Source of the DNA: Aureispira sp. CCB-QB1
GTDB lineage: Bacteria > Bacteroidota > Bacteroidia > Chitinophagales > Saprospiraceae
Assembly (NCBI RefSeq): GCF_000724545.1
Contig: NZ_JHBV01000007.1
Coordinates: 124,001-188,000 of the forward strand
Reading direction: 5' to 3'
Length of the DNA: 64,000 bases
Shown one piece after another: positions 7,627-16,203 of the stretch (position 1 is its first letter; every line of letters starts with the position of its first letter). The translations under genes were made by a program, and so were the position numbers. Under the pieces are notes generated by a model. It searched no databases. It worked only from the letters and a program-made list of their open reading frames with translations, and had not been told where the DNA came from.

Positions 7627-8205
7627 TCACAAAATGGCATCTAGTTCATCAAGAAAATGGACTAAGCATTGGATTTCTTGATGATTTTTAAATACTTTTT
7701 TAAAAGTAATGGAAATTTGTTTTGAAGAGGATGAGAAACTGACCAATTGGTTGGATTGGAGTGTTTTATCAATTAGAGGTGTTTTGAGGATTTTTTTACA
7801 AATATCTTGATGATTTGCTTTAATAAGATATCTATGATTGGAGTAAGGAATTTTTTTGTTTTTTAAATCCCAAACATTGACCAAGTTGTTGAGCAGAGAG
7901 TTTGTTTTAATTTTGATTATAGGAGCTTGGTAAGTGATCCTTTTTTTTATATACGTATAGGTAGTTACCTGTGCAATTCTTGGAAAAATGCTTCCTGCAG
8001 CTGATTGAAATTGGCGTGAAGTTTTAATGGTGATTTCACTTTTTTCTGTTTTGAATCTGCTGGTTATCTCAGCACAGAAACCATTATGTATTCCTTCAAA
8101 TACACCTTTGTTATCTAGTGTAAATGCTTTCCAGTTCTCATATATTGCTTTATTCTTAGCAACAGGATTGGCATATTGAGGGTTGTCTATAAAAAATTGA
8201 TCCAT
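7627..8205 (-). CDS. Hypothetical protein
   Basis: 192 residues, basic, no signal peptide and no transmembrane segment. I recognise no family. It is composed of alternating beta-like stretches (ITIKTSRQF, TTYTYIKKRITYQAPIIKI) and ends in an acidic helix, LVHFLDELDAIL. It lies 67 bases downstream of the TPR protein gene on the same strand, with a small hairpin (CCAGT 8226-8230, ACTGG 8239-8243) between them, so it could be the second gene of that unit. Length and clean frame support a real gene; function is open. Confidence 0.6.
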   Translation of the reverse strand: MDQFFIDNPQYANPVAKNKAIYENWKAFTLDNKGVFEGIHNGFCAEITSRFKTEKSEITIKTSRQFQSAAGSIFPRIAQVTTYTYIKKRITYQAPIIKIKTNSLLNNLVNVWDLKNKKIPYSNHRYLIKANHQDICKKILKTPLIDKTLQSNQLVSFSSSSKQISITFKKVFKNHQEIQCLVHFLDELDAIL

Positions 8206-8272
8206 GGATTTTGATTGCGTTAGGACCAGTGTTTTCGTACTGGAACAAAAAAGGATAGCGATAAGTGTTTTC

Positions 8273-9367
8273 TTACATTTTTAAACGAGAAAAGTAATTC
8301 TCTTTAGAAATTTCGATGGGATTGGCATTAAACCATTCTGCAAATTCGTCAAATGCTGCTTGATGTTCGTCATACCATTGTCCAAATTCTTCTTCGTTTC
8401 CCTTCATAAGAAACCAATAATTGTAGGCTTCAAAATAATTTTTTTCTTGAAGTTGTTTATGGAAATCGAATAGGACATTAGGGTAGTTCTTAGCGTGTTC
8501 TTTTTGATACCAAAATTGAATGAATTGTTGTCTAATGGCATGTATATGTTGCAAGGACAATTCTTTTTCTACACTGTGCTCTAACAAGACTGGAGTAAGC
8601 GCCATGGTCATAACCATACCATAGTTCATTTGAAATGGAATCTTAAAATCTTCATTAGCATTGATGGTTAGTATTTTACTAAATAAAACAGCCGCAGTAG
8701 AGTCTGAAGATATATCAATTGCTTTTTTATACGTTTCAAAAAGCAATTGACTCATTTTGACTGTTCGTTGAGAGTTTCTTTCTAGGTTCATAAAAATTTC
8801 GCCATACAATACGCCCCAAATTCTTTCACTAGAGTTACAAAATATTTGACCTAGCCAAAAATAGTTCGAAGCAAACGTAGGAGCAACCTCAACCCCTTTC
8901 TCCCAATAAGCGATGGCTTGATCGTAATTTTCTCTAGAATATTCTACGATGCCTTGTTCTAGATACATTTTTCCCGAATTAGGAAATATTTCTAAGCCCT
9001 TTTGATACACTTCTAAAGCTTTGTCAGGGTTCCCTATCAAATCATAACTATTGCCGAGCAATTGAAAATGTTGTTCTGTAACATCCGCTCTTTTTACCTG
9101 TTTTTCAAGTTCAGAAATAGCCTTTTTATAATTTTTTTGAATGTAAAAGATGTAAGCAACTTCATAAGGATATATAATATTTTTAGGGTCGAGTTTTTGG
9201 GCTTTGTGTAGTAATTTTAAGGCATCTTTAAATTCGCCTTTATCAATCATTTTTACGGCTTCTTTTCCGTATTCTAATGCTTTTTCTTCATTGGTTTCGG
9301 ATTGAGCAAAGCTATTCAACGTTATAAACGAAAGAAGAATGATGGTTAGAATTTTAATCCTGTTCAT
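8273..9367 (-). CDS. Exported tetratricopeptide-repeat protein
   Basis: 364 residues. Residues 1-21 are a signal peptide (KILTIILLSFITLNSFAQ, cleavage after the alanine). TPR units follow from about residue 28 to 180: EYGKEAVKMIDKGEFKDALK, YPYEVAYIFYIQKNYKKAIS, GNSYDLIGNPDKALEVYQKG, and others. The C-terminal half is helical without clear repeats. It is a periplasmic or outer-membrane-associated scaffold of unknown partner. The next gene on this strand (7627-8205) may be cotranscribed. Confidence 0.85.
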   Translation of the reverse strand: MNRIKILTIILLSFITLNSFAQSETNEEKALEYGKEAVKMIDKGEFKDALKLLHKAQKLDPKNIIYPYEVAYIFYIQKNYKKAISELEKQVKRADVTEQHFQLLGNSYDLIGNPDKALEVYQKGLEIFPNSGKMYLEQGIVEYSRENYDQAIAYWEKGVEVAPTFASNYFWLGQIFCNSSERIWGVLYGEIFMNLERNSQRTVKMSQLLFETYKKAIDISSDSTAAVLFSKILTINANEDFKIPFQMNYGMVMTMALTPVLLEHSVEKELSLQHIHAIRQQFIQFWYQKEHAKNYPNVLFDFHKQLQEKNYFEAYNYWFLMKGNEEEFGQWYDEHQAAFDEFAEWFNANPIEISKENYFSRLKM

Positions 9368-9431
9368 GGGTTTGATTTTTATGTCTGATAAAGCAATGTT
9401 GATTTTTAGTCAATAGTTCGTTGAAAAACTT

Positions 9432-9502
9432 TATTAGTTTGATAATCAATAAGTTGTAAGTTTGCTGTGTTTTGTGTTAAAGCTTTGATTATCAAACTAA
9501 TA
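9432..9502. repeat. Perfect 18-base inverted repeat
   Basis: The arms are at 9432-9449 and 9485-9502. They are identical after reverse complementing, with a 35-base spacer. It lies upstream of the TPR protein gene (start at 9367) and downstream of the SH3 lipoprotein gene. There is no T-run after the stem on the minus strand, so it is not a typical terminator. Confidence 0.65.
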
Positions 9503-9540
9503 TAAATGTGCTTTTTTATCTTTTTGGTAAAAAAGTAAAC

Positions 9541-9590
9541 AACTAAGCTTGCGCCCTCATGAGCGTAGCGAACTAATCAACGAACTACTA
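9541..9590 (+). repeat. Dispersed intergenic repeat, family A
   Basis: Carries AGCGTAGCGAACTAA (9562-9576), identical to 13173-13187, followed by CTAATCAACGAACTACTA, which differs by one base from 40799-40816. Non-coding. Confidence 0.6.
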
Positions 9591-9707
9591 TTTTAGTATA
9601 AAAATAGATCTACTCCCGATAGGAGTAGAGGTATAATAGGGCAGAATAGTTTTTTACCAAAAACTAAGATAATAAATTTAGAACAAACAGAGGAGAAGTA
9701 AAATACA

Positions 9708-10847
9708 TTATTGACCCTCAAATAAATTGACAGCAATGTTATTTTCAACATGTTTTTGTAGTAATTGGCGCCTTGTTTTTAAAGCAATTCGATCTCCTGA
9801 ACTTAAAAAAGTATATTTTTTTTGAAGAATGGCATTCAATTCTTGTTGAATTTGCTCCAAAGGCATCCAATAATGTTCTGCAACAGCAATATCATCAATC
9901 AAAGCTTGTTTTATAGTCTTGATTTCTGCATTAAAATAGCCGTTGCTATCCAACGCAACACCAATTTTATCTAAGACATCTATATGAATATTACTACCCA
10001 AAAGACTACACATAGTAGTACTATCAACAGGGAGTTGCCAGCCATAAAAATAGAAGGCAATGCTGTCAGAAGGATAACTGGCCAATAAAACCTCAACAAA
10101 TTGATCATCTTCTAGAGCATCCGTTTGGGTGCTGATCATTTGCCATACGCGTAAGTCTTTGAATAAATAATACTTGTTTTGTGATTCAATATAATGCACC
10201 AAAAGACCATCCATCAACTCGTTTAGCCAGAAAAAGTCAGGGAATGTATGAGCCGTTTTTAGATAAACATTCATCTGTTTTTCTAAGCTATCTTTTAGCA
10301 ATTGAGCACGAGAGTAGAGGGTTCTAAATGCAGGGAGTGTACGAGCCGTTTTTACTTCTTTTTGATAAACTGCTATTTGTTGTGCTAACGAAGCACCAAA
10401 AAGAGCAACCGCACGTTGATCCAACACTTTTTCTTTTAGTTGCACTTGCTGAGTCGCATCAAAATTAATGCAAGCTCCATAAATCCAACCCATCTTATTG
10501 TCTGACAAGATAATTCGAAGCCAAGGTTCATTATAAGCAACTCCTTCTAACTTCATGGCGGTATTGAATTCACTAATTCTATTGGTAAATAATAAACTAT
10601 CTCCTTTTGAAAATCGAGCAATTTCTGCTGCCTCAATAGAAGGAGCAGCACGAACAATAGCTTTCTGTGTGGTGACCACTAGAGAAATGGGTTGCCCTTC
10701 TAGTTGAAGAATGTTAGGCGTTGTTTGTTCTTGGATGGTGCTATCTTGAGAATTGGATGTAATGGTGGACTCTTGAGGTTCATTTTTACAGGATACAAAA
10801 CTGTAAATTAATAAAATAAAGAAACTATAGAATACTAGTTTTTTCAA
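9708..10847 (-). CDS. Lipoprotein with bacterial SH3 domain
   Basis: 379 residues. The start is a lipoprotein signal peptide ending in the lipobox-like SFVSC, with the lipidated Cys at about residue 20. An SH3_3-type domain lies around residues 55-125 (VRAAPSIEAAEIARFSKGD ... GVAYNEPWLRIILSDNKMGW, then IYGACINF). The rest, about 250 residues, is predicted helical and not recognised. SH3_3 domains often bind cell wall peptides, so a periplasmic envelope role is plausible. It stands alone between a hairpin terminator upstream (10889-10942) and the inverted repeat region downstream. Confidence 0.8.
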   Translation of the reverse strand: MKKLVFYSFFILLIYSFVSCKNEPQESTITSNSQDSTIQEQTTPNILQLEGQPISLVVTTQKAIVRAAPSIEAAEIARFSKGDSLLFTNRISEFNTAMKLEGVAYNEPWLRIILSDNKMGWIYGACINFDATQQVQLKEKVLDQRAVALFGASLAQQIAVYQKEVKTARTLPAFRTLYSRAQLLKDSLEKQMNVYLKTAHTFPDFFWLNELMDGLLVHYIESQNKYYLFKDLRVWQMISTQTDALEDDQFVEVLLASYPSDSIAFYFYGWQLPVDSTTMCSLLGSNIHIDVLDKIGVALDSNGYFNAEIKTIKQALIDDIAVAEHYWMPLEQIQQELNAILQKKYTFLSSGDRIALKTRRQLLQKHVENNIAVNLFEGQ

Positions 10848-10888
10848 CTGGATTAATGTTTTTTACAAAATGGCGGTTTTGAAATAAT

Positions 10889-10942
10889 AAGTTAGAGAGT
10901 TGAAAATAAGACTAATTTGTTCCATTTTCAAATCTCTAACTT
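10889..10942 (-). terminator. Hairpin terminator after the FAD monooxygenase gene
   Basis: A 19-base stem with one mismatch joins 10889-10907 and 10924-10942 (AAGTTAGAGAgTTGAAAAT against its complement). On the minus strand it is followed by TTATTATTTC. Confidence 0.6.
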
Positions 10943-10984
10943 GATAATCGTTTGTATTCTATATAGATTGATTGTAGCTATTGT

Positions 10985-12592
10985 TTATCTAACTAGAAAT
11001 AGTTGTAGGTAATCTTCCAGTGCTGTTAAATCATCTACTTTTCCAATATAACCAATGTAATTATCGGGACGAATAAGGTAGAGGGTAGAATGGTTTAAAT
11101 GGAGCGTTTGAAAGGCAGGCACATTTTCTGTCTGATCATAAATGATATGTGTCTGAAATAAATTGGCATAATTGTTATCCAAAAATGTTTTGACAGCATA
11201 AGCATCTTTATCTTGAATTTTATCTTTATTGCTCAGCCAAATGATAGCATGAAATGTTTGTTCGCCTAATTGCTGGTACAAGCTTTTTAACTTGCCTGTT
11301 TTTTCATCTAATATTTCTAAATACGGCAAACGATCACCAGGGTGAGGCGTTTTTTTGTTCAGATAAATAGAACTGTTAGAAACCAGACTATCGGGATAGT
11401 TAATACCAACTTGAGAAACGATTTTAAAAGCACGCTGTTGGATAGCTTTGATTCCCATCAAGCGCCCAATAAGCACAGGAGCAATAGTGAGTCGAAACCA
11501 ATTGATTAAACTACCTTTTTTGACAACACTGCTAAATGCTCTATCTGTACTATTAACCAATTGATTGGCAATTGGCCAACGTTCGTTGTGGTAACTATCC
11601 AATAAGGTTTGTTTTGCCTTGCCTTGAACAACTAATGCTAATTTCCAAGCCAAGTTATAGGCATCTTGTAGTCCTGTATTCATACCTTGCCCACCAGCTG
11701 GACTGTGTACGTGTGCAGCATCACCAGCAAAGAAAACAGGTCCTTCTTTGAAACGATCAATACAGCGATGGTGCACTTTATAAACAGAGAACCAGTTGGC
11801 TTCGCCAAACTCGATATCTAAATGCTGAATATCCTTAATGTAAGAACTGATATCTTCAAACTGAATGTTTTCCTGTTCAGAATAACTTTCGGGCAAGATA
11901 CCGACCAATCGATAGCGTGTCCCATCCTCATCTGTAATAGGAAAGAAGCCCGTAAAATTATTATCGGCTAAATTGATGTGTATGGCATTGTGATCTTTTT
12001 GCCAGAATACAGATGTATCAACAACATAAAAGATATTTTTGTAGGTATCCCCCTTAAACGGGATATTTAAGGCGTGTCGAACAGGGCTGCGACCACCATC
12101 GGCTGCAATTACCCAATCGGCATTGATTTGTTCTTGAGTGCCATCTGCTGTTGTTATTTCAACTTGTGCCCCGTTTCCTTGTATTTGAAAACTAGTCATT
12201 TCGGTATTAAATTCTACCTGACCACCTTTTTTTTCGATGTACTCCAACAAAAGAGCTTCGTTGCAACTTTGTTCTAAAACAAATACATAGGGGAATGGTG
12301 TAAAATCAGCTCCTGTTTCTGATAAAGGCAAGGTTTGGACATCTTGCCCTTTGACCATAATTTCTGCTCTTTGGGCAGGAATACCAAGTTCTAGAGCTTG
12401 ATCGGCAATATTCATTTGTTCGTATATTTCCATAGTACGAGCTTGTACAGCAAGTGCTTTAGAAAAGGTTGTTGTTCCTTTGCGTTTTTCTATAATTCGA
12501 TAAGGAATGCCAAAGCGTTGTAGTTGAGCGGCAGCCATAAGTCCAGTAGGACCTGCTCCTATGATAAGTACAGGGATGTTTGATGTTTTCAT
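10985..12592 (-). CDS. FAD-dependent aromatic-ring hydroxylase-like monooxygenase
   Basis: 535 residues of the PheA/TfdB-like class A flavoprotein family. The FAD-binding Rossmann motif GAGPTGL is at residues 12-18, the DG motif (ADGGRSPVRHAL) near 165-176 and the second FAD motif GDAAHVHSPAGGQGMNTG near 290-307. The last 130 residues look like the thioredoxin-like C-terminal domain of phenol hydroxylases (LYLIRPDNYIGYIGKVDD). Such enzymes use NAD(P)H and O2 to hydroxylate phenolic or polyketide rings; the substrate cannot be told. It is a single gene with a terminator after it. A CACTAAA/TTTAGTG inverted repeat near 12612-12653 sits in its leader region. Confidence 0.9.
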   Translation of the reverse strand: MKTSNIPVLIIGAGPTGLMAAAQLQRFGIPYRIIEKRKGTTTFSKALAVQARTMEIYEQMNIADQALELGIPAQRAEIMVKGQDVQTLPLSETGADFTPFPYVFVLEQSCNEALLLEYIEKKGGQVEFNTEMTSFQIQGNGAQVEITTADGTQEQINADWVIAADGGRSPVRHALNIPFKGDTYKNIFYVVDTSVFWQKDHNAIHINLADNNFTGFFPITDEDGTRYRLVGILPESYSEQENIQFEDISSYIKDIQHLDIEFGEANWFSVYKVHHRCIDRFKEGPVFFAGDAAHVHSPAGGQGMNTGLQDAYNLAWKLALVVQGKAKQTLLDSYHNERWPIANQLVNSTDRAFSSVVKKGSLINWFRLTIAPVLIGRLMGIKAIQQRAFKIVSQVGINYPDSLVSNSSIYLNKKTPHPGDRLPYLEILDEKTGKLKSLYQQLGEQTFHAIIWLSNKDKIQDKDAYAVKTFLDNNYANLFQTHIIYDQTENVPAFQTLHLNHSTLYLIRPDNYIGYIGKVDDLTALEDYLQLFLVR

Positions 12593-12770
12593 TGTATATT
12601 GGTTTTAAAATCCACTAAACCACTAGTGACTTATTTGAGGTAAGTTTTTAGTGAACTATTATTATGTAACGTGAGTATATGCCCAATATAAAAGGAAAAA
12701 GGGAGGTATATTTATTTATTCAATGAATGGAGATTGATTTTCAACGAAGGGAAATATAGAGGCAAAACAG

Positions 12771-13100
12771 TTACCAAATCATAACGGCAGTTATAAATTC
12801 GTGGCCAATGCCTTCGTTGATGAATTTTCTGATTTTATCTTTAGAATAAGAAATTTCTTGGCGAAGAGAGGAGGAAGAGATGCTAATATAGAGTTTACGA
12901 TTTTTGACATAAATATTTTGAGTGTAACCACTAATAGTAGGTCCCATTGTTTCGTGCCAAAGCTGTTTCGCACGAGCTTCAAAATACTTATCTTGAATAC
13001 CATAAGCTTTGAGCATGCGCAGAACAACATTGCCAACAGGTTCATCGTTGGTTTTGCGGTAACGCAGTTTTTGATTCTCTCTTTCTATGTTAAAGCTCAT
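12771..13100 (-). CDS. DUF721 (DciA-like) protein
   Basis: 109 residues. It has the DUF721 pattern: a basic start, VGNVVLRMLKAYGIQDKYFE, the conserved Trp in AKQLWHETMGPTISGYTQNI, a beta hairpin YVKNRKLYISISSSSLRQEI and a final helix with IRKFINEGIG. DUF721 includes DciA, the ancestral loader of the DnaB replicative helicase, and this is a typical short Bacteroidota version. It is a single gene. Overlapping readings on both strands (12791-13045 and 12801-13109) are shadows of it. Confidence 0.88.
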   Translation of the reverse strand: MSFNIERENQKLRYRKTNDEPVGNVVLRMLKAYGIQDKYFEARAKQLWHETMGPTISGYTQNIYVKNRKLYISISSSSLRQEISYSKDKIRKFINEGIGHEFITAVMIW

Positions 13101-13160
13101 GAATTTTAGTTCATTACGTTGTGAAAAATTAAATTATATATACTTCATGCAAAATAAGTT

Positions 13161-13210
13161 TGTGCCTGCACAAGCGTAGCGAACTAACTAAGTGAAGCGA
13201 TCTCATAAAA
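13161..13210 (+). repeat. Dispersed intergenic repeat, family A
   Basis: AGCGTAGCGAACTAA at 13173-13187 is identical to 9562-9576, and AAGCGATCTCA at 13195-13205 is shared with 15405-15415. It lies just upstream of the DciA-like gene. Confidence 0.6.
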
Positions 13211-13227
13211 TAATTCACAAAGTGTTA

Positions 13228-13809
13228 TTAATTATAAGAATACGTTTTTTTAATAAAAGAAGCCATCCAAACTAAAAATAATTCTTGATACAAATCTTGA
13301 GCTTCCTCTACCAATTGTTCGGCGACAAAATTAGTAGAAATAGGCGAAAGAAAATAATACTCTCGCAACCATTTTTTAAATTTTCTAGAATAAAGACTTG
13401 GTTCGTAATTTTCTTCATCTTTGTAATAATAAACGCCATCTTCATCAACCATTGGTTCTACATCCAAACTAAGCAATCTTAGTAAGGTAAGCAAGTTGTT
13501 AGCGACAACATGGTAGCCACCTTCACTGCCAAAAACAACAATAGGAGCCGTGTTTAAATCTTGATTCTTGTATAGCCAAAACGCATAAAAAGAACCATTG
13601 TTGTCCGCTTGTGCAAAGGGGAGGAGCTGGTTCAAAAAATCAACTTCGTTTGACCAAGTTTTGAGTCCAAATTTGTCGTCTACTATTAATTCAAAAGATT
13701 CTGAATAATAATCATCAATTGCATGATCTTTTTCAAAAGTTAACAAGTCGACTAAAATCGCAGGGACGGTGTAGCCCATAAAATTGTGGGAATACTCTTT
13801 TAATGTCAT
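13228..13809 (-). CDS. SMI1/KNR4 (SUKH)-like protein
   Basis: 193 residues from the ATG complementary to 13807-13809. The open frame extends to 14001, but the extra 64 residues are AT-rich and unlike the rest, so the internal ATG is preferred. The central part (LLPFAQADNNGSFYAFWLYK ... APIVVFGSEGGYHVVANN) follows the SUKH pattern of a calcium-free beta sheet with an acidic, aromatic core. SUKH proteins are often immunity proteins against nuclease toxins, but many are orphan housekeeping scaffolds. No toxin gene is adjacent, so immunity is not claimed. Confidence 0.6.
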   Translation of the reverse strand: MTLKEYSHNFMGYTVPAILVDLLTFEKDHAIDDYYSESFELIVDDKFGLKTWSNEVDFLNQLLPFAQADNNGSFYAFWLYKNQDLNTAPIVVFGSEGGYHVVANNLLTLLRLLSLDVEPMVDEDGVYYYKDEENYEPSLYSRKFKKWLREYYFLSPISTNFVAEQLVEEAQDLYQELFLVWMASFIKKTYSYN

Positions 13810-14081
13810 GTCATGTCTGGTTACAGTGATTGGTAGTTTATGTAAGTTAATAAAAATCGTTAAAATTAGATAGCTTAATTGCCTAAAAATTTTTATTTTC
13901 GTTGGAATATTATCTTTCAAAAACGTTTGTTTATAGAAAATTTTATGAAGTTGGTCTATTTTGTGAGAATAAAGAAGTGCTTTTGAAGAACTTGCAAACA
14001 TCTTGACCTTAAATCAAACCTATCGCATAAATTATATTCATAATATCATAACACATCATCATTAAGATAACCATAGAAGCA

Positions 14082-15293
14082 ATGTATTTAGATCAAATAG
14101 AACTAAAAGGAAAAAAGGTATTGGTACGAGTCGATTTTAATGTGCCACTGGACGATAATTACACGGTAACAGACGACACACGTATTCGTGGAGCATTGCC
14201 AACTATTGAGTATATTTTGGAGCAAGGAGCAGCCGTTATTTTAATGTCGCATTTAGGACGTCCTCAAAAAAAGACAAAAGAGGATGGTTCTATCAATAAA
14301 GAAAAATTTACTCTAAAACATACCGTTAGCCGACTTTCAGAATTGTTGGGCAAATCTGTTGGATTTGTAGGAGATACCGTTGGAAATGTTGTAGAGGAGG
14401 CTGTTGAGCGTTTGGAAATGGGAGGCGTACTTGTTCTAGAGAACACTCGTTTTTACAAAGAGGAAAAAAAAGGTGACCAAGATTTTGCAGCGCAAATGGC
14501 TAAACTAGCCGATGTATATATCAATGATGCTTTTGGAACAGCACATCGTGCTCATGCTTCTACCTGTACCGTAGCTCAATTTTTTGATAAAGACCATCGA
14601 GGTTTTGGTTTTTTGATTCAAAAAGAATTGGAAAGTGCAAAGAAATTAACCGATCATCCTGAACGCCCATTCACAGCAATAGTAGGTGGCGCAAAGGTTT
14701 CGGATAAAATATTGTTATTAGAAAAACTAGTAGATTCGGTAGATAATATTATTATCGGTGGTGGTATGGCATATACCTTGTTGAAAGCACAAGGAGGAGA
14801 AGTGGGGAGTTCTCTTTTGGAGGAAGATAAATTGGAAGTAGCCAAGGCGTTATTAGAAAAAGCAGCTCTAAAAGGAGTGCAAATCTTGTTGCCAGAAGAC
14901 TCTCTTGTTGCGGATGATTTTAATAATGAGGCTGCTAGAAAAGTCGTCAACAGTAAAGAAATTCCTACGGGATGGATGGGACTAGATATAGGTCCTAAAG
15001 CGATTGAAACGTTTGAAGGTATCGTAACTACTTCTAAAACTTTGGTTTGGAATGGTCCTATGGGAGTATTTGAGTTCTCTAATTTTGCCAATGGAACGAG
15101 TCAAATAGCAGAAGCGGTTGTTAAAGCAACCGAAAAAGGAGCATTTTCTTTGATTGGTGGCGGTGATTCGGTTGCTGCAATCAACAAAGCAGGTAAAGCG
15201 GATCAAGTAAGTTTTGTTTCGACAGGTGGAGGAGCAATGCTTAAGTTGTTGGAAGGAGATGTATTGCCTGGCGTTGCGGCTATTGTAGATTAA
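14082..15293 (+). CDS. pgk: Phosphoglycerate kinase
   Basis: 403 residues, the normal bacterial length. It catalyses 1,3-bisphosphoglycerate + ADP to 3-phosphoglycerate + ATP in glycolysis and gluconeogenesis, in the cytoplasm. Visible signatures are VRVDFNVPL (residues 15-23), the substrate-binding SHLGRP (56-61), the run VYINDAFGTAHRAHAS, the glycine-rich hinge KILLLEKLVDSVDNIIIGGG, and the nucleotide-binding GGGDSVAAINKAG near the C-terminus. It is monocistronic and followed by a strong terminator at 15321-15360. Confidence 0.98.
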   Translation: MYLDQIELKGKKVLVRVDFNVPLDDNYTVTDDTRIRGALPTIEYILEQGAAVILMSHLGRPQKKTKEDGSINKEKFTLKHTVSRLSELLGKSVGFVGDTVGNVVEEAVERLEMGGVLVLENTRFYKEEKKGDQDFAAQMAKLADVYINDAFGTAHRAHASTCTVAQFFDKDHRGFGFLIQKELESAKKLTDHPERPFTAIVGGAKVSDKILLLEKLVDSVDNIIIGGGMAYTLLKAQGGEVGSSLLEEDKLEVAKALLEKAALKGVQILLPEDSLVADDFNNEAARKVVNSKEIPTGWMGLDIGPKAIETFEGIVTTSKTLVWNGPMGVFEFSNFANGTSQIAEAVVKATEKGAFSLIGGGDSVAAINKAGKADQVSFVSTGGGAMLKLLEGDVLPGVAAIVD

Positions 15294-15320
15294 ACGGACA
15301 ACTTTGAGAATTTTAAAATG

Positions 15321-15360
15321 TAGGTCGTAGGTTATGTTTAGCCCTACGACCTATTTTTTA
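15321..15360 (+). terminator. Intrinsic terminator of pgk
   Basis: TAGGTCGTAGG (15321-15331) pairs with CCTACGACCTA (15343-15353), followed by a run of T. Confidence 0.85.
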
Positions 15361-15375
15361 TTACTCGGTTGAAAC

Positions 15376-15425
15376 CATGTAGTAGCAGCGCAGAAAACTA
15401 AGCAAAGCGATCTCAGGAAGTAAAA
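15376..15425 (+). repeat. Dispersed intergenic repeat, family A
   Basis: AGTAGCAGCGCAG at 15381-15393 is identical to 40786-40798, and AAGCGATCTCA at 15405-15415 is shared with 13195-13205. Lies between the pgk terminator and the end of the cyclase-domain gene. Confidence 0.6.
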
Positions 15426-15452
15426 ACTAAAAAAGCAACGGAGTATTAATTG

Positions 15453-16004
15453 TTAAGTCAAGCCATAAATTTCCATTGCTGTAGACATTCCTTTTAGGTA
15501 AACTCTATTCAGATAAATCAAATCTAGATTTGGAGAGGCTTTGAGCACAGCTTCTCCAAGGATTAGCTGTTGTTGATAGTGCTGGCACAGGCTTTGTAAA
15601 CGAGCGGTACTATTGATGGTGTTGCCATAAAAAACACGAAAGCCATTTAGTTGACTTGCGACTACTTCGCCCCAATTGATGGCAGCAGAAAAAGAGGGGA
15701 AAAGACCATATTTTTGTTCTAAAAAAGCTCGATTGGTTTCTAAAGCAGCCATGAATTTTTGAAAACAATTAATAGCTTGTTTTGTAGTAGTTGCTTGCGC
15801 CCAAGTCAAAATAACGCCATCACCTGCATACTGATGTACCTCTATATTGGGAAAATCTTGCCGAACGAACTCTAGTTGATTAAAACAAAAATTGATAAAA
15901 GTACTGTAGGGCAACAGTCCCAACTGATCAACCTTTTCCATAGAACTTTGAAGGTCTATAAAGAGAAATCCTCGTTGCTCTATTTTTAAATTATTCTTTG
16001 TCAT
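15453..16004 (-). CDS. Stand-alone class III nucleotidyl cyclase-like domain
   Basis: 183 residues, barely more than one cyclase homology domain. The metal-binding aspartates are present in FLFID17 and AGD62G, and the transition-state Asn and Arg in G-N-T-I-N131-S-T-A-R135-L, with VYLKGM near the end. The residues that usually recognise the purine are not canonical: the Lys three positions before the GDG glycine is Gln58, and the Asp/Thr before the N-R motif is Val. It has no membrane, receiver, PAS or CHASE region, so it would be cytoplasmic and need a partner for sensing. It may make cAMP or cGMP, or may be inactive. Divergent from the sugar transporter gene. Confidence 0.78.
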   Translation of the reverse strand: MTKNNLKIEQRGFLFIDLQSSMEKVDQLGLLPYSTFINFCFNQLEFVRQDFPNIEVHQYAGDGVILTWAQATTTKQAINCFQKFMAALETNRAFLEQKYGLFPSFSAAINWGEVVASQLNGFRVFYGNTINSTARLQSLCQHYQQQLILGEAVLKASPNLDLIYLNRVYLKGMSTAMEIYGLT

Positions 16005-16203
16005 AATATTAATTTATAAAAGGCTTTTGCTATTTTGCTTTATCACAAAAAAGAAAGCAATAGGTAAACCACGAAGTTATTATAAAACTATTGACCCTAC
16101 AAGTGATTTTTTAGAAAATTATTTTGACAAACTGTATATCAATATATGTTATAAAAAGGCAGTGAATGATTGCAGTTGTCAAAGCATCAAACTTAAGAAA
16201 ATA

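Larger units (their letters stand above)
9368..9707. other. Intergenic region with long inverted repeat and repeat-family copy
   Basis: Contains an 18-base perfect inverted repeat, 9432-9449 (TATTAGTTTGATAATCAA) against 9485-9502, with a 35-base loop. A family A dispersed repeat follows at 9541-9590, then a small hairpin CTACTCC-cgat-AGGAGTAG near 9609-9627. No gene is supported. Confidence 0.6.

Noticed and set aside
12791-13109. Alternative frames over the DciA-like gene
   Set aside because: The DUF721 pattern is in the main frame; the others are shadows.
13810-14001. N-terminal extension of the SUKH-like gene
   Set aside because: The 64 extra residues are basic and AT-driven without the character of the domain; the internal ATG at 13809 gives a normal length.
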